Assembly: GCF_000499845.2 (NCBI RefSeq)
Contig: NC_023759.2
Location: 50,070,172-50,134,171, forward strand
Direction: 5' to 3'
Length of the DNA: 64,000 nt
Source: Phaseolus vulgaris
Taxonomy: Eukaryota; Streptophyta; Magnoliopsida; Fabales; Fabaceae
Below are positions 42,531-56,754 of the stretch, one piece after another; within the stretch, counting starts at the first letter, position 1; the number at the start of each line of letters is the position of its first letter. The notes beneath the pieces are model-generated. The model worked only from the letters and a program-made list of their open reading frames with translations. It searched no databases and was not told the DNA's origin. The translations under genes were made by a program, and so were the position numbers.

Positions 42531-43345
42531 TTTTTTTTATCGGCAAAGGAAAGGGCTTGTTGTGGGCTGCTTCTTCCTGCACCTCCATACCTTCTTGTGC
42601 CACCCCCACAAATTTTTCTTATTCCAAAAATACTCTTTTCAATATTCCGAATTACATAATCCGGAAGTTTTTTCCTAGATTCAGAATTAGCTTCCGGATT
42701 ATGTAATCTGGAAGTCTTTTGTGATTAGCTTTCGGATTACATAATCCAGAAGTCTTTTCTATACATAAGATTAGCTTTCAGATTATGTAATCCGGAAGTC
42801 TTTTTTTGACACCTCACATCTCTCAATCTCATCTCTCCCTGTCACATAAGTAATTATCTTGTTACATAAGTAAGGTGTAACTTAACGAAAATGATCAATT
42901 TGAATACATTTTTAAAAATGTTGAGAACAATTTTTTAAAAAAAAATCACCTGAATTTAATATTGACCCTAAATCCTAAATGTAAGGATGAATAAGGTAAT
43001 TATACTTATATTTTATTATAAAATTATTTTTATTTTTTCATAATTTCTTCTAAAAAATAGTAAGATTTAATATTAAAAGAATAATAAATATGATTAAGAT
43101 AAGTAGCAGCAACTTATGTCATGTAGTAAAGTGATTCTAATTCTGATAAAATAACACACCTATATATATAACTACTTTACAAATGTTTACATGCTAAATA
43201 TATTATTATTTTATTTTAAATAATAATGATTTATCCCAATTTAATAAATTGTTATTAAAAGAGATGTTGATGTAGTTGTCTTTAAAAAAAAATGTTTATT
43301 ATGATAACGTCACTTTGGATAAAATAATTGTTATTACAAAACACT
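42531..43345. other. Spacer upstream of PAT copy B with palindrome cluster
   Basis: The left part carries the GCTTCTTCCTGCACCTCCAT end motif and the 24-bp palindrome cluster. From about 42810 the sequence is AT-rich and featureless. Confidence 0.5.
42644..42798. repeat. Cluster of four 24-bp palindromes
   Basis: Four variants of a self-complementary 24-mer with ends CTTCCGGATT and AATCCGGAAG lie at 42644-42667, 42691-42714, 42729-42752 and 42775-42798. They are spaced 38-47 bp apart, with related linkers (AGTCTTTT and TTAG). Variation is mostly C/T or A/G at a few positions. The cluster lies inside sequence that starts like the element at 4803. Confidence 0.85.
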
Positions 43346-43354
43346 TATAAATAG
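43346..43354 (+). promoter_or_regulatory. Possible TATA box of PAT copy B
   Basis: TATAAATAG lies 270 bp before the start codon of copy B; the matching stretch of the collapsed copy reads TTACAAATAGG. TATATAATG at about 43549 is an alternative, but would leave a very short leader. Confidence 0.4.
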
Positions 43355-43616
43355 GAAATAAGTTGGTGAAGTTGAATTGTACATTGTTGACCAACACACA
43401 GAAAGAAAGAGGTGGTAGAAGGGGTAGAGGAAGAAGATGTGAAGAAAACAGAGAAGTTACCCTTAGCTTTGCTTCTTCCCTCTCACTTGAGCACGCGCCA
43501 ACACTTCCACCAACTCCATCCTCACATCTTCCTCTACCATCTTCTTCTTATATAATGCACTTTCCTTCTTTTCTCGGCGTTTCAACGTTGCATACAGAGC
43601 TTCTCATTCATTTTCC

Positions 43617-47282
<3,666 letters not shown>

Positions 47283-47310
47283 TTGCTACTAGTAAGGTTA
47301 TCAGACACGA

Positions 47311-47425
47311 GAAAATCTATTCGAGTCTATTCAAACTATCTACTCAAACTCGAGAGTCTAACGAAAGTTTACTCAGACTCGAGAGTCTACTCAAACTCAA
47401 AAATTTAGTCAAACTCATAGCCTAC
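47311..47425. repeat. Short degenerate tandem repeats
   Basis: Several units of ACTCAAACTCGAGAGTCTA type follow each other with small changes just after the PAT copy B stop codon, probably in its 3' UTR or flank. Confidence 0.65.
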
Positions 47426-50120
47426 TAGTCAATTCCACTTCATCTGTGTTCTATTTTTATTTTTATTTTTACAATGGTTAATATGTTTATTATGAAAACG
47501 GGTAATGCCACATTCTCTCACCATATTCTCATTATACTTTGCAAGTTATTGTTAAATGAAAGAGTAATTGTTTATAATATCTTGAAAATGTAAAATATGT
47601 TCAATTATTTTATGAAACAATGGGTTGTGAGTGATTCCACAGCTAAAATAACAGCCTAGTTTATGTTTAAACATTACAATGAACCAAGTAAAATTATTTG
47701 GTTTAGAAAAATAAAATACGTAAATTAAAGGTCAATTATTACCAATTTACAGCTTAAATATGTTGTTGATTCTGTATTTTTTTTATTAAATTTGGTTTTG
47801 GTTCTTATATTTTAAAAATTGATTAATTAGTCATCAAGCTTAAAGAAGTATGTAGATTTACTCATTTTATGAACTTTATAATGTAGAAAAATGTAACTAA
47901 ATTTTAAATTCCAGTATAAAAAAGAATCAATATCACATTATATGAATTTAGTTCTTCTATTAATTTTGCCACAGTAAAAGATTATCACTGGATAATAACT
48001 TTTGGTATAACAATGAATAAAATTAAATATTTTTAAAAATGGGGGGATTAGATCAATCAATTTAAAGGTATAAATAAAAAGATCATAGGGAAGTTTGAAA
48101 AAAAAAAGAGTAGGTGACAAAAACATTTTTCCCGAGTTATTTTTTAGATCTCATAGTCCTTATATGGAGGTGCACTTTCGAACTCTGGGGTGCAGAATGT
48201 AATGGTCCATATATTTTTGTAGACATTATTAATAGAGCCCATTTAAATCTTTTAAATCCAGTTGTGGATAGAGCAATGTGCTTCTTATATTATATACGTG
48301 TTTTTTTTTTCATTTTAGTTTTAAAAAGTAACTTCACCAATTTTGTTGTTGTAAAATAACTATCTAATTTGTTAGAAATTTTTTTAAAGAGAATCTCTAA
48401 TATAAAATCTTACTATATCTTTCTATTCAGGTGTTGTTTTATTTTAAATGGATTTGATTATATCGCATTATTTTACAACACTTTTATAAATTTCTTTCTA
48501 AAGATCACATTTTATGAGATCTACATATATTTGAAATTTTTTATTTCCAATTTATTTTTCTGTAACTTAAAAATTAATATAATTGTACAATTAATCTTTT
48601 TATTTTTAAAATCTAAATTTTATTAAATTGAGATCTTCTTACGTTATCTCAGAAGGTTTTAACCGAAATATTTTACAAGACTTAGTTTTAAATTTAAGAA
48701 GTAATTATCAATTTACATTAGATATTTCTAAAAAAGTGTTAATGTTTACAGCATTTTCTCTTTCATAAAAAAAAATAATAATACATTGACAACCTCAATT
48801 TTTTTATACCATCACACTACAATTTTCAATGTTATATATCATTTAATTATAAATTTATCTTTTATTATATTTATTTATTTTTAAATCCATCATATTAAAG
48901 ATTGGATAAAGCTCCAAAAATTGTAAAACTATCATTTTCATATAAAAAAAAATAATGGAGTAGAAGAAGAGAAAAGTGGATATACATTGAATCTGGACAA
49001 GATTTTAGAGAAGTAGAATAACAAGTTAGTAAAATGTAGAATGTGGAGGCGTGCAGCTGTGTAATGAATGTTAGTTTGGAGAGACAAAGAGGCATAAAGT
49101 TAGTGCTTTCAGGACACTAAACATATAGTGTTAGTCATCATCTTACTTCTATGAATCTACCCTTCTTACTGTCTAAGAACATCAACCACTACTACTCAAT
49201 AAAGCATATCAGTGGCTAAAAGTAGGTTTCACTCACTTTTTACTATATTACTTCTCACTTGTTAACAGATACTCTTTGAGAATGTAGATATGGATTCTAG
49301 GGTATGCATGATAGCTAGTTATCTCTTTTGTTAAAGGGTTCAACTTCAAGTGTTCTATGTTAACTTAACTCATTATTTGCTGACAAAATGGGAAACACAC
49401 CACCTATCATCTTTCTGACTTTTATAGTTTTATAAAAATGTATTTGTAAAGTTTACAGTGAATTCTTTATTAAAACGATGATGCTCATTGCTGCTATATA
49501 CGTGCTAAACTTCTTTTCAGGTTAAAATAAAAAGCCACTGAATCTAACATCTTAGAGATTAGAGTATTTAATATGGTATTTTGAATCATTTCTAACTTAG
49601 GCTTATCAGACCACATCGAACCATTATTAAACCATTCATAATATGTTGTCTCACGCACGAGTTCTCACTCTTAACGTGAAAAGGTGTATTGAAGATCTCA
49701 CATCGACTAAAGATTAGAGCATTTTATAGTATATAAATACATACAAATCTCACCCCATAAACCGATTTTATGAGATTTAATTAAACTTAAATAGCAGTTA
49801 AATAAAAAAACTTCCATCAACACTTAACAAAAGTATTTTCCAGCAGTTTTTACACACTTAAAACTGGAATTTTATTAAGCACACAGATGAGCAGAAACTT
49901 GCAGCATCTCCACAAGATAAACTACAAGATGCTTATTCTAATGTCCCGTTTGTACACAACGAACTTGACTACTTTGGGACTGGAAATACAAGCAAAATCA
50001 TAAACACTGTTGCCATTTTTCACAAAGAGAAATGGTTATTACAAACTGTTCTTAACCTTCTTCTTTTTTACCACAGATTGAGGCGTTAACAGTTGAATTA
50101 GCTAGCTTGGATCATCCAAC
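47426..50120. other. Intergenic region between PAT copy B and SULTR2
   Basis: Mostly AT-rich. At 48182-48260 lies the flank sequence shared with the collapsed PAT copy. A TRIM remnant occupies about 49545-49797. The 49860-50120 stretch is the probable 3' UTR of the minus-strand sulfate transporter gene. No other gene was recognised. Confidence 0.5.
49545..49797 (+). mobile_element. TRIM-type LTR retrotransposon remnant
   Basis: A primer-site-like TTTAATATGGTATTTTGAAT sits near 49567, followed by an internal stretch with ACCATTCATAATATGTTGTC. From about 49690 a terminal repeat reads TGTATTGAAGATCTCACATC, then TATAGTATATAAATACATAC and CCGATTTTATGAGATTTAAT. This is the same family as 43780 and 63560. 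Confidence 0.55.
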
Positions 50121-53100
50121 TTAGCACAGGCTCTTGCAGCCAAGAGCTTCTTCCACAGTCAGAAACACTTTGCCACCGAATTTGGCGACAAAGTTGGACA
50201 CTTTTAGCTTGTGTATCACTTGCCACCTAGGGTTCGCAATGGCTAGCTGAGAACAACACAAAAACCACTACCTCGTCATTGTTTTACCTCTAAAAAATAT
50301 TAAAAAATTTGATAGTGTTTGTCATCCAATTACTAGAACAAACAAAATAAAGTTACCTGTTTTCCTTGTGAAGACAAACTCTTATGCAGTTCCTCTAGAG
50401 AAGCAATTCCAGAGGTGTCAATGTTCACCAAATCTATAGCAAGAAAACATACATCATCATTCAGCGATCATGTTCAGGTCTAAAATAAAATCTAATTGTT
50501 TTAATTAACAAAGTAGAGTTAAAATAAAAATAAAAATATATTTGAGCATTTACGCTATCCTTGATAATTGTTTTAATTAATAAAGTAGAGTTAAAATAAA
50601 AATAAAAAATATATTTGAGCATTTACGCTATCCTTGTTATTTATTATTTTAAAATTTTAGATAAGTAAATCGAAAACTAGATAAAATCAAACTAAAATCG
50701 TATTTACATTTTTGAAAGGCTTTTATTTCCATTTAATTATCATTTTTCAATTTTTAAATAATATTAACTTTTCCTGTCATTTATATTCCTACTTTTCACA
50801 TGATAAATTTATTGTGATGTAAAAGTAAAATAAAAATATTTTTCTTCTTCAAATAAACTTTAAACAAAATTTAAAAGTCAACGGAGTAGAATTTTCAAAA
50901 ATATCACATTAGCATGTCTTTCTCTCTCTTATTTTCCTATCTCAATTCCCACTTGAGACAAAAATTTAGGATTGTGATATGATCTTTTTTTGGTATCTTT
51001 TTATACCTCAGAGCTCAGTATTAATATTCATCTCTAAAAAACCATGCATGTTTTCAAAAAGCAAATTCTGGTCAAATCCATTTTCTTTTTTCATATGTTA
51101 ATGATTTCATTTTCTTTTTTTTTTTTTTTTTCTTAGAAAGATCAATACTATACTAATAAATAGAGTCAGAAAGGCTTACTGGAGGTGTCAAGAATTACGA
51201 GTTGAATGGTGCTTCTTGAATTTCCCTTGTCATCTTCTGATTCTTCCTCAGAGACCCATTTGATGATCCTTGAAACATATATTGAAGATTGTTAGAACAT
51301 TATGCATGTTTCTGACATTGATTTCTCATTTGATCCTTCCCACCAGGGAAACTACTTAGATATGTTGTATATGAAAAATACCTTTCTCTAACGAAATTGG
51401 CATTTGCAAAGCAAAGCAACGCAGATTTGACTCGTATTATCATAACTCCAGGAATCTTAACTGCCATGGGATACTGATACACATCGCAGAACAAATTAGT
51501 GCCCGGAAGTTTTCCTAGAGTTTCTGTGCCTGGTCGAATTGAGATCAGAATGATCTTTGAAAAAGATATCACCACCTACAAATAAAGAAAATTATTTCAT
51601 ATAAACAACTATTTATATTTTTTTTATCACTAAAAAAATAAATAAATATGAATCACTTAAGAAGTAATCCAACCTGTCACTACAAAAAAATCATTAAATA
51701 AAAATTAATTTTTAGAAACCAAAATAATTAGTTGCAATAGTAACTAAATTAGAGATCATTTTAGAAAAAAAAAATGGTTTCTAAATTAGTTTTTATTATT
51801 GTTAAATAATTTTTAAATTAGTATTTAATTAGCAATCAATGCTTTAATTACCAATTATTTAGATTATAAATTTGGTAGCAAAAACATTGGTTTATAATTA
51901 GATACCAATTTAGAAACCATTTAACAATAATATGAACTAATTTAGAAACAAAAAAATTTATTTAGTCCCTAAAATGGACTCTAATATAGTCACTATAACA
52001 ACTAATTATTTTTTTATCTCTAAAATTAGTTTTTATTTCATGATTTTTTTTATAGTCGGTATACACTACACTCAAAAAGAAATACTCGATAACTTTATTA
52101 AAACTTACCAATTCAAAACCAACAAAGACACTTAAAAAACAATACCACATACTAACAAAGACTTTAAATCAAAAGCAAACATGACAACGGGATAACAGAT
52201 GAAGACACCAATCAAAATAAAAAAACAAGTAAAAGCAAAATAAGAAGTAATCCAAACTATTTATATCTAAAAATTTAAAATTATTATACACGATTATTTT
52301 TAATTAAAAAGAAACCAAGTATCCATTTAGCCTTAGAAATATTTTTCCTTTCATTAATTTTCTTTTGAATATCCTGTGGCAAGTGTGGAGGTTGTTTATT
52401 TTCTTCCAGACAAGCCTTAATTAATAATTTGTCGACGAATTTTTGTATATAATTGTCAGTTCGAAGAGGAAAGTAGGCCATTTAGAACAAAGAAACAATT
52501 TGACCTAATAACTTGTTAAGCCTTAGTGATTGCAAACATAGCAAGGAATATGATTCCATATAGAGAATTTTTTAGGTGGCTTTAATTTTCAAGGTATAAA
52601 TATGTCCCAACCAAAGAGAATATGCAGTTTTCAACGGTGCACATACATTCTGCATCACTCTTAGTGCCAAATATGTGGGTCCAGTGAAGTGGTGGAGATT
52701 GCTTATTATGTAATATACAACTCAGGCTTTTGGCCTACGCCATCACTCATTTTCATGAATACTACAATCTCTTTTCTCTGCTAAAAACCATACTCTTAAA
52801 CACTACAAATATAGCTTGCAACTTAAAAGGTTTTAGATAACCATCCACTCACAGTGTTTCCTTCACATATACAACAGTTGAAATATTATTGCGTTTCATA
52901 ATGTTCAACAGTACATCTGAGTGTTTTCACACACCTATATATATATGAATTTATACTTATCATTCTTAAATAGTTTATTATTTCGGGTCGCACAAACAGT
53001 TGAAACATTAAATGCATAATAAGGTGGCAAAATGATGCTAATCTTGATTCTTCAAGAATATAGAAGAAATTTAATTAAGAACTCTTTCAGTGAAAAATAT

Positions 53101-56100
53101 ATGCTACATTAGCACATATGGTGCTTATCACTAGCCATATATACTGTGATGTTCTTAAAACAGTAACAGTTGCGGCAAGATGTAAACCAGTAACCCCATT
53201 ACAACAAAGATAGCATCAGAAAAACTCATGACATATATATAGTTTTATGGACAATTAATCTATATATTAGACTTGAACTTTATCAATATCTTCAGAAATA
53301 TAGTTTTATCTGGACTGATTGTTTGTTAATTATCATGCATATATGTAAGTATTTACATGTTTTTAAAATAAGGAATTAATTATTGAATATCTTTACTGTG
53401 TTTATAGTGATGGTTATAATTGGTTGGGATTGAAGTGATGATGAGAAGAAAGAAGAGATGAGTGTGAATGATTACCGCCACTAGCAGACCAATCTCCACA
53501 GAAGCAAACAGTACTCCGAAGAAGGCACCAGCACAAGCAAGAAAATCTATCTTATCAACCTTCCAGATTTTGTAAGCTTCACTGACGTCAATAAGTCCTG
53601 GGAGAGCAGATAGGATCACAGAAGAAAGAATAGCTATAGGAGTGTAGTACAAGAGCTTTGTCAAAAACTGCAGCGATACCAACACCGTGATGGCCATCAC
53701 AATGTTTGAAACCAGAGTTTCACACCCAGCTGCATAATTAACAGCAGTGCGAGAGAACGAACCTGCCACAAATTAATCTTGCTTAATCAACTAAACAAAA
53801 ACAACTTAACTTGTTTTTCCAATAAGAGGAGAGCGTCATATGAATTGGTTAATTCAATTATGCAATGATTTTGGAATGTAGCTGTCATATATGCTTTCCA
53901 AAAATGGTGATAAAAGACTGGTAAGCGAAATTCAACATACGTGTGAGTACGTAAACATTTCATCATGAGTATTATAAGAATCTTTCACTCTATGTATGTT
54001 TACAGGTGAAGTTTTGAATATTTTGAATTTTTCTTCTCGGTTTAATTCAAGGTTTGGGCGTATTTCTTCTAAAGATTATTCAATATGTTTCTCCTTCTTT
54101 GATTGGTAACTTGAATATATGGTATATATGTTTTGGATTAAAAGCTTGTGACCGATTTAGATCGGTTGAATGGTCTTTCTTGTGTTGTTGAGGAGAGTTT
54201 GTGTTTGAGGGAACTTTAAGTAGAAGACGCTTTATTATTTTAACGGTTTGGTTGGGATTGTTTGTTTGGTATGTAGGTGCAGACACCTTTTTGAGATATG
54301 TTTTGATAGGGTGAGTAGTATGTTTTTCACTATGCTTTGGTTTTCAGGACTACTGAAGTGAACCATATTTATTTATTTAATTTAGTGATAAAAAAAACTT
54401 TAGAAATGTTCTACTCCATTTTTTTTCCTTTTTCATATGTGCAGTAAAAGAATTATATATATACCAGTTGCAACGTAGCAGGAGGTGAAAGATCCTATGA
54501 TGTTTGTCAAACCTATTGACATCATCTCCTTGTTTCCATCAAGTTGGTATCCATTGATGGATGCAAAAGATCGCCCAACAGCAATAGATTCCTATAATGG
54601 GTAAGCCACCAGTTGTAGTGCATCAACATAAATTGGAAAATAAGCAAACAAGTTGATGGTTTGATATATAATTATAATTTGTTACTCACGGTAAGGGCAA
54701 CGACAGCAACAACCAGTGCAATTTTGGCCACTTCTCCAATGTAGGGGCTGCTGAAGTCTAACTGGTGGATGGAGATTGGATTTAATCCTCCTTTCACATG
54801 TTTCACAATTTTAACTCCATTTTCATCAGCTTTTGTCAAAAACACAAATAGAGTCGACAAAACAACAGATACAAGAGGAGAAATTGATGCCAACCAGAAC
54901 ACTTTCTTCTTCTTTTTACCCTGCCAAGTGAATAATCAATTAGAATGTTCAAACCAGAACCCAATCAGAGGGAGGGAATTCAAAGCTCATTCCATTTATT
55001 GCTCACCACAAATCTCGTTGTTAGGATGAACACCAAGAACGAGCATCCAATGAAAAAATTTCGAGGATTCCACTGTAATTCAACATGTATATGTTAGCAT
55101 TAATTAAGCATTAACAAATTATATTGAATTAGTTCTTAAATGGAAATTTTGTGCTTGGAAGCTTGGATAGATGAAATTAGCAGGAGCATTATTTATTATT
55201 ATTACCTTTTCTAATAAATGTATATGGATAAGTGCTTCTATTTACTAAATTAGAAGAAATGAAGAGTGTTTTTAAAAATTTTAAAATGAGTCCTTGGCCT
55301 GTGTAAACGCAATCCGAATTCATGATATTTTTAAATAGGAAAAATGAATATTGTGCTATATTTTTGCAATAATTAAAATTATTATTATGAAGATAGATAT
55401 TTGATTTTTTTTTATTATCTATTATAATAAGTGTAGTGAATTGGAATCTGGTGTCCCAAAATGATCTTTATTCTTAGTTTCCCAGCAGCTCTAATTTATA
55501 GGGAAAAGAAAGAAAAAGCAAAGGGACAGGAGAAGTAGTTTACAGGATTATGAAATGCTTCCCAGACAGCTTTCATGACAGAGACTATGTCGGTTTTGGT
55601 CGTAAAATGAGTGATTCCGAAGAGTCCCTTCAACTGTTGAAGCCCTATAACAATGGCTGCTCCTGCCACAAATCCAACTATTGCAGCATGGGATAGGAAA
55701 TCCACAAGGAACCCCAGCCTGTTCAAAAATGTTAATTCTCAAAGCCAATAATGAACAAAAAAATCACCAATCACCCATTTTGTAAATGACTTTTACTATA
55801 TATACTGATTAGAAAAATTATGAAAAAACATGTGCATATGGTATAATTGATGACCTGAAGAGTCCGAAGGAAGTCTGAAAGATACCAGCCAAGAGGGTAG
55901 CAAGTAGAATTAGCTTTGTGTAACCCACTGGATCAGAAGCAGGGTCTACTAATTTCTCCATCATTGAAGATAACAGCAAAGAAACCACTGCCACGGGACC
56001 AATTGCTATCTCTCTAGAAGTTCCCATCACAGCATATACAAGTGGTGGCACCACACTTGTATCTAAATTACATATTAGTAAGAAACCAAAATCAAATATC

Positions 56101-56632
56101 AAACATGTTAAAAAGTTGTAATGAATGATAAGTAGGAAAAAAGAAATTGCTTACAAAGCCCATATTGAGGAGCAAGATGTGCCAAGGTTGCATATCCAAT
56201 GCTCTATGTGGAAAATTGGAAACACCACACAAGTAGAAGTAGTGTTATTTGAAGCCAAGATAGTTAGAATTTAGTTAGAATAACATGTGATATGCATACC
56301 TGTGGAATACAGAGGCTAGCAATAGTGAGGCCTGCAAGAAGATCTTTCCTGAACTTAGTAGCAGTGTAGTTTCTGCCCCAAGCAAGAATAGGAAAAGCAA
56401 GCTGCAGAAGTGACAGGAGGAGTGTGGTAAAGGGTTGATCTCTGAGAGAGGAAAACTTTTGTTTATAGTGGGAAATGGTTTTCCTCACAGAATCTGCAAC
56501 CACACGCCATGGACTTGGGGGCTCAGGAGCGTTAAGAACCCACTGAGACCTTACATCCTGTGCGTTCTTCTCAATGTCCACCTGCATGTGCAAATCCTCT
56601 GATTTGCAGGTTTCCATCGCTGAAGAAGCCAT
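50121..56632 (-). CDS. SULTR2;1: SULTR2-type (low-affinity) sulfate transporter
   Basis: Twelve exons, minus strand 5' to 3': 56632-56300, 56203-56155, 56062-55855, 55718-55544, 55072-55007, 54920-54690, 54591-54465, 53762-53476, 51575-51382, 51268-51180, 50433-50357 and 50246-50121, giving 653 residues. It is a SulP/SLC26 proton-sulfate symporter: cytosolic N-terminus ([20 protein letters not shown]), a transmembrane core from about residue 85 ([40 protein letters not shown]), and a C-terminal STAS domain ([20 protein letters not shown]). The TM8 motif [13 protein letters not shown] keeps the conserved glutamate, E355, and LDGNKEM is intact. The closest match I recall is Arabidopsis SULTR2;1, a vascular low-affinity transporter that moves sulfate between root and shoot. 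Intron 8 carries a CACTA-like MITE and intron 10 a 72-bp duplication. Confidence 0.93.
50494..50637. repeat. 72-bp tandem duplication in a SULTR2 intron
   Basis: Two adjacent copies start AATTGTTTTAATTAA at 50494 and 50566 and differ by a C/T change and one extra A. Confidence 0.85.
51678..52057. mobile_element. CACTA-like MITE in SULTR2 intron 8
   Basis: The left end CACTACAAAAAAATCATTAA is mirrored by the complement of the right end, GACTATAAAAAAAATCATGA. The similarity extends inward for about 80 bp (AATAATTAGTTG, ATAGTAACTAAATTAGAG against ATAGTGACTATATTAGAG). The interior repeats TAATTTAGAAACCA-type segments in both orientations. No coding capacity remains. The right-end terminal bases are degraded, and no 3-bp target duplication is clear. 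Confidence 0.65.
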
Positions 56633-56676
56633 GTTGAAGTGTTTGGGAGAACTTTGTCTCGTGAAAAACTGATCGA

Positions 56677-56688
56677 CTACACTCTCAT
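56677..56688 (-). promoter_or_regulatory. Minimal uORF in the SULTR2 leader
   Basis: On the minus strand, ATG AGA GTG TAG lies 44 bases upstream of the main start codon, inside the predicted leader. Confidence 0.5.
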
Positions 56689-56744
56689 GAGACTTACCTG
56701 TGAATTGAAGAGCTGAAGTTGAAGAACTTGGTGTTAGAAAGAAA

Positions 56745-56753
56745 CTTATATAG
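56745..56753 (-). promoter_or_regulatory. TATA box of the SULTR2 gene
   Basis: The minus strand reads CTATATAAG about 113 bp upstream of the start codon. It predicts initiation near 56715 and a leader of about 85 nt. Confidence 0.6.
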
Positions 56754-56754
56754 A

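Noticed and set aside
52284..52481. 65-codon minus-strand frame in SULTR2 intron 8 (starts [14 protein letters not shown])
   Set aside because: It lies wholly inside an intron of the transporter, in AT-rich sequence, and I recognise no family or splice-compatible extension. Chance cannot be excluded.
56692..56700. Donor-like CAGGTAAGT in the SULTR2 leader
   Set aside because: No acceptor is available far enough downstream before the start codon; the intron would be under about 60 nt, too short for a plant intron.
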